64,000 bases of DNA from NCBI RefSeq assembly GCF_009858175.1, contig NZ_CP047393.1, forward strand, positions 1,178,001 through 1,242,000. Reading direction: 5' to 3'. This document shows, piece after piece, positions 1-8,416 of this stretch. The stretch is from Pontibacillus sp. HMF3514 (GTDB lineage Bacteria; Bacillota; Bacilli; Bacillales; BH030062). Position 1 is the stretch's first letter. Each line of letters opens with the position of its first letter. The position numbers were made by a program, and so were the translations under genes. The notes under the pieces were generated by a model. The model had not been told where the DNA came from. It did not search any database and saw only the letters and a program-made list of their open reading frames with translations.

Positions 1-1304
1 TAGCGATCATAGCAGACGATCTAACAGGAGCTAGTGACACAGGAGTACAATTTGCTAAGCAAGATCTTAAAACAACAGTACTGTTTTCTGAATCTCAGCT
101 TGTACCCTCAAACATTACAGGAGATGTGATTGTCATAAATTCTGACAGTCGCGCAATCGAATCTGAAATGGCTTACAATCGAGTCCGAAACATTGCGTCA
201 ACGTTACATAACAGTGGCGTTAAGAAGATCTTCAAGAAAATTGACTCGACGATGAGAGGAAATGTTGGTGCAGAAATTGATGGAGTGATGGATGAATCTT
301 CCTTCGATGTGGCACTTGTAGTACCTGCATTTCCAAGCAGTCACCGCATTACAGAACAAGGATTTCATTATGTAAACGGTGTACCACTCAAAGAATCCGA
401 GTTCTCAAATGATCCGACTTGCCCGGTAACAGATAGTCATCTTCAGAGGTTATTAGAGAAGCAAAGCAAACGTAAAGTCGGCTTAATTACGCTCGAAGAT
501 GTACGAAATGGATCGGAGCACTTGTCAGTCAAGCTGAAAGAATTTGCTGAAGCGAATCCATCATCGGTTATCGTACTTGATGCAAAAACCGATGAGGATC
601 TAAAACTCATTTCAAAAGCTGGAGCTTCACTAGAGCAAAAAGCATTATGGGTAGGATCAGCTGGAATCGCAGCTCATTTGAGTAAGAATGTAGAAAAGTT
701 TGAGCCAAATCAACTTGAAAAAAGAAAAGCACGTCACCCCATCTTATTCGTAGCGGGTAGCATGAGTATGGTGACGCACAATCAAATTCAAGCTTTAAAA
801 GAAAACAATAAGCTTAATGAAATTATTATTAATCCTAGTAAGTTTTTTAACAAAGAGGAGAAAGAACAAGAAGTTCAGCGTATTGTCCAAGAAGGGATTG
901 GTCTTCTACAAGAAGGAGACTTGATTATCTCAACGAATCGTGACCCTATTATTTTCGATGAAGTGAAAGCGCTTCAGAAGTCAATGAATCTATCAAACTT
1001 TGAACTTGGACAACTCATAGCTAAAACCATAGGGGAAATCACACGTATTCTCCTTAAGAAGCAAAACATTCAAGGTCTCGTCTTAACAGGAGGCGACATT
1101 GCAGGAGTTACTTGTAATGAGTTAGATGGAAAAGGCATTCGAGTCATGGGAGAGGTTGAAGCTGGTATTCCTTATGGGGAATTATTCGGAGGACCTCATG
1201 ACGGTCTCCCCCTTGTTACGAAGGCAGGAGCATTTGGGCGTGAGCATGCTTTAATTCACGCATTAGAAACACTTTTGGGTGAAAAAGAACACTCATTTAA
1301 ATAA
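1..1304 (+). CDS. Four-carbon acid sugar kinase (DUF1537), 5' end outside window
   Basis: The reading frame is open from base 3, so the gene starts before the window. The first visible residues contain ADDLTGASDTG, the N-terminal signature of the DUF1537 kinases (OtnK/DtnK/LtnK family). The C-terminal half has the second family signature, LTGGDIAGVTC near residue 330 of the visible part, which belongs to the nucleotide-binding domain. These cytosolic enzymes phosphorylate four-carbon sugar acids such as threonate or erythronate using ATP. The downstream TRAP transporter and PdxA2-type dehydrogenase fit a D-threonate-like route in which the 4-phosphate is then oxidised and decarboxylated. The exact substrate cannot be read from sequence. 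The family call is firm; the substrate is an inference from context. Confidence 0.9.
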   Translation, partial: AIIADDLTGASDTGVQFAKQDLKTTVLFSESQLVPSNITGDVIVINSDSRAIESEMAYNRVRNIASTLHNSGVKKIFKKIDSTMRGNVGAEIDGVMDESSFDVALVVPAFPSSHRITEQGFHYVNGVPLKESEFSNDPTCPVTDSHLQRLLEKQSKRKVGLITLEDVRNGSEHLSVKLKEFAEANPSSVIVLDAKTDEDLKLISKAGASLEQKALWVGSAGIAAHLSKNVEKFEPNQLEKRKARHPILFVAGSMSMVTHNQIQALKENNKLNEIIINPSKFFNKEEKEQEVQRIVQEGIGLLQEGDLIISTNRDPIIFDEVKALQKSMNLSNFELGQLIAKTIGEITRILLKKQNIQGLVLTGGDIAGVTCNELDGKGIRVMGEVEAGIPYGELFGGPHDGLPLVTKAGAFGREHALIHALETLLGEKEHSFK

Positions 1305-1351
1305 GTGAGTTCTTTAACATAATTTTTTTCTATTCTAAAGGAGGAAGAAAC

Positions 1352-2392
1352 ATGAAGGGATTTAAAAAGAGTTTATTTTTAATGGTAACAGTACTTGTAT
1401 TTGGCTTACTAGCTGCTTGTGGAGGAAATAGCGAAGAAGCGAGTGGTAGTGAAAGTGAAGGGAAAGAAGAGGGTAAGTCAGAAAAGAAAACCCTACAAGT
1501 TGGTATGACTCTAGCGGAAGACTCTCACTATTACAAAGGTTTAGAGAAGTTTGCTGAACTAGTGAAAGAAAAATCTGATGGTGAACTTACAATTGAAATC
1601 TTCCCGAACGGTTCTCTTGGCGGAGAGCGTGACATGGTTGAAAGTCTGCAAGTAGGTACATTAGATATGGTTCTATCTTCAACAGGACCTCTTGGTGGAT
1701 TCGCACCTGAAATCAACGTGGTAGACCTACCTTTCCTTTTTGAAGATCGTGAACATGCTTACAAAGTGCTAGACGGTGAAGTTGGACAAGATTTACTAAC
1801 GAAACTAGAAGATTCTAACATCAAAGGCCTTGCTTGGTGGGAGAACGGTTTCCGTAACGTAACAAACAGTAAACGTCCTATTGAAAAGCCAGAAGATTTA
1901 GAAGGTCTTAAGATTCGTACGATGGAAAATGAAGTACACATGGATTCCTTTGAAGCAATGGGCGCTAATCCAACACCGATGTCATTCACTGAGCTGTTTA
2001 CAGCACTTCAACAAGGTGTAGTAGATGGCCAAGAAAACCCAGTACCAATCATCAAGACTTCTCAGTTCTTTGAAGTACAGGATCACTTAACACTTACAGG
2101 TCATTTCTATTCTCCAGCAGCTCTTCTAGTGAGCTCTAAAGTATTTGACGGTCTTTCTAAAGAGCATCAAAAAGTACTTCAAGAAGCAGCTCAAGAAGGC
2201 GCAGAGTATGAACGTCAACTTGTTAAAAAGATGGACAAAGAAATGGTTGCTGACCTGAAAGAAGAAGGTATGAAAGTTGTTGAAGATGTAGATAAAGATG
2301 CATTCCGTAAAGCAACGAAGAGTGTTTATAAGAAGTATGAAGAGAAATTTGGTAAAGAATTAATTCAAAAAATTCAAGACGCTGCAAAATAA
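1352..2392 (+). CDS. dctP: TRAP transporter substrate-binding lipoprotein DctP
   Basis: A 346-residue extracytoplasmic binding protein of the DctP family. It starts with a lipoprotein signal peptide (KSLFLMVTVLVFGLLAACGG, lipobox LAAC with Cys23), followed by a low-complexity Ser/Glu/Lys linker and the binding domain. The family features RNVTNSKRPI, LKIRTMEN and QQGVVDGQENP are present; the Arg of the KIR segment normally binds the substrate carboxylate. A good AAGGAGG lies just upstream of the ATG. It delivers an acid to the DctQM permease encoded next. By context the ligand is probably a four-carbon sugar acid. A hairpin after the stop probably lets this gene be expressed above the permease genes. 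Confidence 0.92.
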   Translation: MKGFKKSLFLMVTVLVFGLLAACGGNSEEASGSESEGKEEGKSEKKTLQVGMTLAEDSHYYKGLEKFAELVKEKSDGELTIEIFPNGSLGGERDMVESLQVGTLDMVLSSTGPLGGFAPEINVVDLPFLFEDREHAYKVLDGEVGQDLLTKLEDSNIKGLAWWENGFRNVTNSKRPIEKPEDLEGLKIRTMENEVHMDSFEAMGANPTPMSFTELFTALQQGVVDGQENPVPIIKTSQFFEVQDHLTLTGHFYSPAALLVSSKVFDGLSKEHQKVLQEAAQEGAEYERQLVKKMDKEMVADLKEEGMKVVEDVDKDAFRKATKSVYKKYEEKFGKELIQKIQDAAK

Positions 2393-2403
2393 GTAGTCTT
2401 ATA

Positions 2404-2442
2404 GAAGGTGTGGGGAAGCGTACTCCCCCACATCTTCCTTTT
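2404..2442 (+). terminator. Intercistronic hairpin between dctP and dctQ
   Basis: GAAGGTGTGGGG at 2404-2415 pairs with CCCCACATCTTC near 2426-2437 and is followed by CTTTT. The position directly after the binding-protein gene and before the permease genes suggests a partial terminator or a 3'-end stabiliser that keeps dctP mRNA in excess. Confidence 0.65.
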
Positions 2443-2539
2443 ATGAAGAGAAGATTTAAAGAATGGGACCTTAATAGAAAAGCATCTTGCCACTCCCTAA
2501 TTAGGGAAAGGCCAAACTTTTCTAAGAAGGAGGGGTATG

Positions 2540-3031
2540 ATGAGAGCAATAATCAAATCAATCGATGGATTTAATAAAATCTTAGGCGTTTTACTAGCTG
2601 TATTATTAATGGTGATGTCCGCAGTCGTATTCTATCAAGTGTTCTCAAGGTTTGTTCTCGATGAGTCACTACGTTGGTCTGAGGAATTAGCTCGCTACAT
2701 TATGATCTGGGCGGTGTTCATTGGTTCAGCCTTGGCCATACGAAAGATGGAACTCATATCAGTAGATGCAATCAAAGAGCTATTGCCTGAAAAAGCTATC
2801 AAGGTTTTAAACATTTTAGTATATCTAGGTTCAATTGTATTTTTAGCAGTTCTCGTTCAATACGGGTTTGAAATGGTTTCAAATGTATCAACTCAAACAT
2901 CTCCAGCCATGAGGATACCAATGGCATGGGCATATGCAGCAATTCCTGTTGGATCTATTTTCATGATCATCAATTGTATCGCAATTGTGATCGAGAACAT
3001 TATGAATTTTAAAGGAGGGGAACAAACATGA
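2540..3031 (+). CDS. dctQ: TRAP transporter small permease DctQ
   Basis: About 163 residues with four predicted membrane segments and the family motif around LRWSEELARYIMIW in the second helix region. Two adjacent ATGs exist at 2537 and 2540. The strong AAGGAGGGG ends one base before 2537, so 2540 has the better spacing. The stop overlaps the dctM start (ATGA), which indicates translational coupling. It forms the membrane complex with DctM for sodium-driven uptake of the substrate captured by DctP. Confidence 0.9.
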   Translation: MRAIIKSIDGFNKILGVLLAVLLMVMSAVVFYQVFSRFVLDESLRWSEELARYIMIWAVFIGSALAIRKMELISVDAIKELLPEKAIKVLNILVYLGSIVFLAVLVQYGFEMVSNVSTQTSPAMRIPMAWAYAAIPVGSIFMIINCIAIVIENIMNFKGGEQT

Positions 3032-4305
3032 CAGTCACATTATTAGTATCCATGCTCATTATGTTTGTTCTCACAGTTCCGATAGCGTTAGCGATTGGGG
3101 GAGCTTCTACGTTAGCCATTACCACAAGTGGTGATTTACCTTTACTCGTAGTGGTTCAACGAATCTTTACGTCACTTGATTCATTCCCTCTTATGGCAAT
3201 TCCATTTTTCATTTTAGCTGGTTCGTTAATGGAGTCTGGTGGTATTTCAAAAAGACTTGTTCATTTTGCAAACACATTAGTTGGTTCAATGACTGGTGGT
3301 TTAGCAGGGGTAACGGTTGTCACATCCATGTTCTTTGCAGCTATTTCTGGTTCAAGTCCAGCAACGGTTGCGGCAATCGGTTCCATTATGATTCCAGCGA
3401 TGGTAGCCAAGCATTATGACGTCAACTTTGCGGCTGCTGTTCAATCTGTAGCGGGAGCGCTAGGGGTTATCATCCCGCCTAGTATTCCAATGATTTTATA
3501 TGGAGTTGTAGTAGGAGTTTCCATTGGAGATTTATTCCTAGCAGGAATTGTGCCAGGCATTTTAATTGGTGGTTCCTTAGTATTAACAGCCTTTATCATC
3601 TCGAAACGGAAAGGTTACAAAGGAACGAAGTCTTATACAAATGAAGAACGACTCAAGGCTTTCTTAGATGCTATATTTGCTATGCTTATGCCAGTGATTA
3701 TCCTAGGCGGAATTTATGGTGGGATCTTCACACCGACTGAAGCGGCTGTTGTAGCTGTAGCTTATGCTCTTCTTATTGGAACAGTTGTATATCGAGAAAT
3801 TACATTTAAGAATATTATCCCGATCTTCGTGAAGTCCGGGATTACGACAGCTATCATTATGCTTATTATCGGAAATGCAGGACTGTTAGGTTGGCTCTTA
3901 ACAAAGGAACGCATTCCTCAGACGGTTGCACAATCCTTTATTGAGTTCTCAGACAGCCCGATTGTCTTCTTATTAATTGTGAATCTATTTTTACTTATCG
4001 TAGGAATGTTCTTTGAGACCTCTGCGTCCGTAATCATTCTTGCACCGATTCTTGCACCGATTGCGATGCAATTAGGGATTGATCCGATCCATTTTGGAAT
4101 CATTATGGTCGTTAACCTAGCCATCGGAATGGTGACGCCACCACTTGGGGTTAACCTATTTGTTGCCATGCAAATATCCAAGGTAAAGCTCGAACAGTTA
4201 TCGAAAGCGGTCTTGATATTCTTAGCTGTATTAATCGTCGATGTAATGTTAATCAGTTATGTACCAGAAAATTCCATGTTCCTAGTTGAAATGTTCAAAG
4301 ATTAG
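3028..4305 (+). CDS. dctM: TRAP transporter large permease DctM
   Basis: A 425-residue, very hydrophobic protein with 11-12 predicted membrane helices, the usual length of DctM. Family motifs include PLMAIPFFILAGSLMESGG near the N-terminus, AAISGSSPATVAAIGSIMIP, and VTPPLGVNLFVAMQIS near the C-terminus. It is the ion-coupled channel subunit of the tripartite transporter. Its ATG overlaps the dctQ stop by four bases. The next gene follows after 26 bases with an AAAGGAGG site, so transporter and PdxA2 enzyme are probably co-transcribed. Confidence 0.93.
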   Translation: MTVTLLVSMLIMFVLTVPIALAIGGASTLAITTSGDLPLLVVVQRIFTSLDSFPLMAIPFFILAGSLMESGGISKRLVHFANTLVGSMTGGLAGVTVVTSMFFAAISGSSPATVAAIGSIMIPAMVAKHYDVNFAAAVQSVAGALGVIIPPSIPMILYGVVVGVSIGDLFLAGIVPGILIGGSLVLTAFIISKRKGYKGTKSYTNEERLKAFLDAIFAMLMPVIILGGIYGGIFTPTEAAVVAVAYALLIGTVVYREITFKNIIPIFVKSGITTAIIMLIIGNAGLLGWLLTKERIPQTVAQSFIEFSDSPIVFLLIVNLFLLIVGMFFETSASVIILAPILAPIAMQLGIDPIHFGIIMVVNLAIGMVTPPLGVNLFVAMQISKVKLEQLSKAVLIFLAVLIVDVMLISYVPENSMFLVEMFKD

Positions 4306-4331
4306 ATCGAACTAAAGGAGGACGTAATACA

Positions 4332-5342
4332 ATGACTCAAAAGCCTACCATCGCCATTACTATGGGTGATCCTTCCGGAATAGGAGCCGAAATCACGGTT
4401 AAATCCTTACAAGATGCAGCCCTATACGAACAATGTAAACCATTTGTCATTGGCGATAAAAAAATCTTAGAACGTGCATTGGATGTAACCAATGTAAACT
4501 TAGATTTAAATTCAATTCAGGAGCCAAAAGACGGAAAGTACACACATGGAACAATTGATGTGTTAGATTTAGAATTGGTTTCCGATGACCTGAAGTGGGG
4601 AGAGGTTTCCGCTGAAGCAGGGAATGCGGCATTTCATTATTTGAAAACTGCTATTACACTAACAAACGAGAACAAAATACATGGGATTTGCACAGCACCG
4701 TTGAATAAAGAAGCTCTTCATAAAGCTGGTCATATCTACCCGGGTCATACTGAGATTCTAGCAGAGTTAACAAATACGAAAGACTTTGCAATGATGTTGT
4801 CAGCTCCTGACCTCCGAGTGATTCACGTCACAACGCATATTGGGCTTATGGATGCGATCAAGAAGATTGATTCTGAACGTGTGTATAAAGTCATTGGAAT
4901 GGCCCACGAGACCCTTCAGAAAGCAGGCATCGAGTCACCACGTATCGCGGTATGTGGGATTAATCCACACGCTGGAGAGAATGGTCTCTTTGGAAATGGG
5001 GAAGAGGAAGAGAAAGTAATTCCAGGCGTTGAAAAGGCTCAGGAGGAAGGCATTAATGTTGTTGGTCCTCTACCAGCCGATACCCTATTCTTCCGAGCGA
5101 AAAGAGGAGACTTTGATATCGTTGTCGCCCAGTATCATGACCAAGGACATGGTCCGATTAAGGTATTAGGATTAGAAGCTGGGGTTAATATAACAGTAGG
5201 TCTCCCGATTATTCGCACAAGTGTTGATCATGGCACAGCTTTTGATATTGCTGGTAAAAATATTGCAGATGAGTTATCACTGAAAGAAGCCCTTCGTATT
5301 GCGATTGACTTAGCTCCGCGTGATAAAGCTCTTCAAGAATAA
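4332..5342 (+). CDS. pdxA2: PdxA2-type 4-phospho-four-carbon-acid 3-dehydrogenase
   Basis: A 336-residue PdxA-family NAD-dependent metal enzyme. GDPSGIGAEI is near residue 12, the metal-ligand histidines lie in YPGHTEIL, THIGLMDAI and QYHDQGHGPIK, and the C-terminal signature TSVDHGTAFDIAG is present. True PdxA makes pyridoxal phosphate. Copies next to a DUF1537 kinase are usually PdxA2, which oxidises 4-phospho-D-threonate or -erythronate to a 3-keto acid that decarboxylates to dihydroxyacetone phosphate. The kinase and TRAP genes alongside support the catabolic role. A member acting in vitamin B6 synthesis cannot be excluded by sequence alone. Confidence 0.88.
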   Translation: MTQKPTIAITMGDPSGIGAEITVKSLQDAALYEQCKPFVIGDKKILERALDVTNVNLDLNSIQEPKDGKYTHGTIDVLDLELVSDDLKWGEVSAEAGNAAFHYLKTAITLTNENKIHGICTAPLNKEALHKAGHIYPGHTEILAELTNTKDFAMMLSAPDLRVIHVTTHIGLMDAIKKIDSERVYKVIGMAHETLQKAGIESPRIAVCGINPHAGENGLFGNGEEEEKVIPGVEKAQEEGINVVGPLPADTLFFRAKRGDFDIVVAQYHDQGHGPIKVLGLEAGVNITVGLPIIRTSVDHGTAFDIAGKNIADELSLKEALRIAIDLAPRDKALQE

Positions 5343-5352
5343 AAAAGAGAGG

Positions 5353-5394
5353 GCAAGAGATCATAGTGGTCTCTTGCTTTCTTGCTGTTTTTTA
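5353..5394 (+). terminator. Probable rho-independent terminator after pdxA2
   Basis: GCAAGAGA (5353-5360) pairs with TCTCTTGC (5370-5377). A mixed T-rich stretch follows, ending in six T near 5393. It lies between pdxA2 and the larA-like gene and may be leaky. Confidence 0.5.
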
Positions 5395-5437
5395 TTGGAT
5401 ACATTCCGAAAATCATAAACATGAGAGGAAGTTTTTC

Positions 5438-6687
5438 ATGACGTTTCCAAAGATGGCTAAAATCAAACAAAAGTTTCAGACTACCCCCATACAAGATATT
5501 CCAAAGATCGTGGCTGAACAATTCGCTAAAGTTGGTGCAGATGATTCCATTAAACCTGGTATGGAAGTGGCTATTACAGTCGGGAGTCGAGGGATTGCAA
5601 ACATTCCCTCATTGTAAAGTCTGCTGGTGAAGAAGTGAAAAAGCGTGGTGCGACCCCATTCATCATACCGGCAATGGGAAGCCATGGTGGCGCAACAGCA
5701 GAAGGGCAAGTGGAGGTCCTAGAAGGCTTAGGGGTAACAGAAGAAGCAACAGGATGTGAAATCCGTTCATCTATGGATGTCGTTGAAGTGGGACAAACAG
5801 ATGATGGTGTACCTGTTTATACAGACAAACACGCATATAATGCTGATGGAATTATTGTAATGGGACGAGTGAAAGCTCATACCGATTTTAAGAGCACATT
5901 TGAAAGCGGTATTTTGAAAATGGCTTCCATTGGAATGGGGAAGCATAAGCAGGCGCTTGCTCTACATACACACGGAATCAAGGGGATTCGTGACATGATG
6001 CCCGATGTTGGTCGCGTTGCGATTTCCAATACAAACACCCTTTTTGGATTTGCTATTGTAGAGAATGCCCACGAAGAAACCACTATACTGGAAGCTATTT
6101 CACCTCAAGATATTGATGATCGTGAACCAAAATTATTGACCGAATCCGTTGAGCTTATGCCAAGTTTACCTGTAAATGAGATGGATATTTTAGTTGTTGA
6201 TGAAATTGGCAAAAACTATAGTGGAACAGGGATGGATACCAATATTATAGGAAGAATTCGTGTACTAGGTGTTGAAGAGCCTGAAAGCCCTTCTGTTAAA
6301 TACCTTATTGCTTCAGACCTTAGTGAAGCGAGCCATGGGAATGCGCTAGGCATTGGCTTAGCGGATTTAACGACGAAACGTTTATTTGACAAAATCCACT
6401 TCCAAGCGATGAATGAAAACGTGATTACAAGTACCTTTCTAGATCGTGCAAAGATTCCGATTGTCTTAGATAGTGATCGGGAAGCTTTACAAGCAGCATT
6501 AAGAGCTACTTGGGGAGTTAATGATGAAGAAGCTCGGATTGTGCGAATTCCGAATACGTTACACATTGGGGAGTTATATGTTTCTGAGGTCATTTTTAAT
6601 GAGGTTAAAGACCAAGAGCATATTGAAGTGTTAGAAGAACCAGTGGACATGAAGTTTGATGAAGCGGGTTATTTTTATCCAATGTAA
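5438..6687 (+). pseudogene. larA: LarA-like nickel-pincer racemase/epimerase (DUF2088), frameshifted
   Basis: Two adjacent frames together encode one LarA/DUF2088 protein of about 416 residues. The first runs from ATG 5438 (site GAGAGGAAG upstream) to a premature stop at 5615-5617 and ends GSRGIANIPSL. The second is open from just before 5611 and continues IVKSAGEEVKKRG. One extra base in the CCC at 5606-5608 would join them as GSRGIANIPLIVKSAGEE. The remainder has the family's MGSHGGATAEGQ, KAHTDFKS and SIGMGKHKQA segments, where cofactor and catalytic histidines lie. LarA enzymes invert alpha-hydroxy acids with the NPN nickel cofactor; homologues differ in substrate. Here a four-carbon sugar acid is plausible from context. 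The break could be a real mutation or a sequencing error. Confidence 0.82.
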
Positions 6688-6770
6688 GGCTTTTGCTCAA
6701 TAAATTGACAGAAGAAACTATGGACGGTTAATTTTATAGAGATAGAAGAATGTGAGAAGGAAGTGAACCC

Positions 6771-7235
6771 ATGAGTCAACGTTTCCATCACTATGATGAA
6801 CATGAGGATGCTAACATGATAAAAGTTGAAGTGAATTTAGATGATACACCACCAGAGTGGTTAGGTTATGTAATGGATAAGCTGTTTGAACTTGGGGCAA
6901 ATGACGTGTATTACATTCCCATCTTTATGAAGAAAAATCGTCCTGGGATTCTTCTGCAACTTTTGTGTGATCAGTCGAAGTTAGATTCCTTGAAAGAGGT
7001 ACTATTCAAAGAAACGACAACCCTAGGGGTACGATACTACCCACTATCTGTTCATAGGCTTGAAAGAAGGTTCCAGACACTTACAACCCCTTGGGGAGAT
7101 ATTCAAATTAAAGAAGGTCTACATAATGGTGAAGTGATGCAACGGTCCCCGGAGTATGATGAATGTAAACAGATTGCCGAGCAAAATGATATTCCATTGA
7201 AGGAAGTTTATAATAGGGTCTGGCAGTTGTTATAA
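6771..7235 (+). CDS. LarC C-terminal-domain protein (nickel insertion for NPN cofactor)
   Basis: A 154-residue protein that matches only the C-terminal (LarC2) part of LarC, the CTP-dependent nickel insertase that completes the nickel-pincer cofactor. Recognisable segments are EVNLDDTPPEWLGYVMDKL, FMKKNRPGILLQLLC, FKETTTLGVRYY and SPEYDECKQIA. Full LarC is about 400 residues. The 83 bases before this gene are too short to hold the N-terminal part, so it is a stand-alone domain here. It follows the larA-like gene on the same strand, which supports a joint role. The ATG at 6771 has a GAAGGAAGTG site. No larB or larE is present in the window. Confidence 0.8.
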   Translation: MSQRFHHYDEHEDANMIKVEVNLDDTPPEWLGYVMDKLFELGANDVYYIPIFMKKNRPGILLQLLCDQSKLDSLKEVLFKETTTLGVRYYPLSVHRLERRFQTLTTPWGDIQIKEGLHNGEVMQRSPEYDECKQIAEQNDIPLKEVYNRVWQLL

Positions 7236-7313
7236 AGGTGCCTGTCACCACACGGTATTTGTCGAATGGGATAGAGCATGCGACAAAATTCGGGTGGTGA
7301 CAGGCACTTTTTT
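7234..7313. repeat. Nested palindromic repeat, family A copy 1
   Basis: The outer stem is GTGCCTGTCACCAC / GTGGTGACAGGCAC, the inner stem TTGTCG / CGACAA, and a T run follows. It sits immediately after the LarC-like stop codon and probably also terminates transcription. Two more copies of the same element lie at 8145-8224 and 9882-9962. Confidence 0.85.
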
Positions 7314-7327
7314 AGGAGGCGAACATT

Positions 7328-8146
7328 ATGAAAATCATAACAATCGGCAATAACGTAGCAGATGTGTACCTTGATCAAGAAACCATGTACCCAGGCGGAA
7401 ACGCGTTGAATGTAGCGGTGATGTCAAAAATATATGGTGCCAAGAAATCTTCTTATATTGGCATTATCGGAAGTGATGATATTGGTGATCATATGTTACA
7501 AACCTTACAAAAACAAAATGTTACGATATCGCGAGTAAGAAGAGCTTATGGGGAAAGCGGTAAAGCATTTGTTAATCTGGATAGTCGTCATGATCGTATC
7601 TTTGTTGATAACAATAAAGGGGGCATTCAAAACGATCTGTCCATAAAAATAAATGAAAAGGATTTAAATCTCATTAAAGAACACGATATTCTTCATACAA
7701 GTCTTTATAGTAATAGTGATGAACACATTCCTTTGTTAAGTAAACACATTCCTATTTCTTATGACTTTTCGAACCACTATACCTTTGATCACCTTGAAAA
7801 AATCTGTCCTTATGTATCATTTGGTTTTATATCTGGTAGTCACTTGAGTGAGCAAGAAATAGAGGAAACGATTAATCTCATACATGGTTATGGAACGAAT
7901 GTTGTCGTCGTAACTAGAAGTGATAGGGGAGCAATTGCATCTTTAAATGGGAAAATCTGTTATAAAGATATCAAAACAGTTGATGTCGTAGACACATTAG
8001 GGGCAGGAGATTCCTTTATTGCTGGATTTTTAAAGGATTATATCGAATATAATCAAATGACAAAAGCACTGGAGACAGGGGCGCAAAAAGCTGCAACTAC
8101 CTGCACAGTAAATGGAGCATTTGGGAATGGTAAACGGTATCAATAA
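7328..8146 (+). CDS. PfkB-family sugar kinase, FrlD-like
   Basis: A 272-residue ribokinase-superfamily kinase. The N-terminal substrate-site motif PGGNALNVAV is near residue 21 and the C-terminal signature DTLGAGDSFIAGFLKDY near residue 223, with the catalytic Asp in GAGD. Size and the short N-terminus resemble fructoselysine 6-kinase (FrlD) of Bacillus. No fructoselysine deglycase or transporter lies nearby, so the substrate is uncertain. The gene is bracketed by two copies of the family A palindrome and appears to be a single-gene unit. A strong AGGAGG lies before the ATG. Confidence 0.75.
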   Translation: MKIITIGNNVADVYLDQETMYPGGNALNVAVMSKIYGAKKSSYIGIIGSDDIGDHMLQTLQKQNVTISRVRRAYGESGKAFVNLDSRHDRIFVDNNKGGIQNDLSIKINEKDLNLIKEHDILHTSLYSNSDEHIPLLSKHIPISYDFSNHYTFDHLEKICPYVSFGFISGSHLSEQEIEETINLIHGYGTNVVVVTRSDRGAIASLNGKICYKDIKTVDVVDTLGAGDSFIAGFLKDYIEYNQMTKALETGAQKAATTCTVNGAFGNGKRYQ

Positions 8147-8224
8147 AGGTGCCTGTCACCACCCGGTATTTGTCGAATGAGATGAGGTATACGACAAATT
8201 CCGGGGAGTGACAGGCACTTTTTT
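8145..8224. repeat. Nested palindromic repeat, family A copy 2
   Basis: The same architecture as the copy at 7234: an outer GTGCCTGTCACC stem, an inner TTTGTCG / CGACAAA stem, then TTTTTT. It begins at the kinase stop codon and could act as its terminator. Confidence 0.85.
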
Positions 8225-8355
8225 CTTCATCTTCTAAAATCCTCTGTATTAATCGTTTTCATTCTCTACATCGAAGTCCATTTTTAAGTTTCATATTTTC
8301 CATAATTATAGGTGAAAAGATTTATATAAAATTCATGTTTTAATAAGAGACTATA

Positions 8356-8382
8356 TAAATTTCTGATGTAAACTGACGATAT
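8356..8382 (+). promoter_or_regulatory. Sigma-D (motility) type promoter for the chemotaxis receptor
   Basis: TAAA at 8356-8359 is followed after exactly 15 bases by GACGATAT at 8375-8382. The Bacillus sigma-D consensus is TAAA-N(14-16)-GCCGATAT, so only one base of the -10 differs. The site lies 35 bases upstream of the receptor start, the usual arrangement for motility genes. Confidence 0.7.
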
Positions 8383-8416
8383 AAAAGAAAAAGAGAATAT
8401 TGAAGAGGTGGACAAT

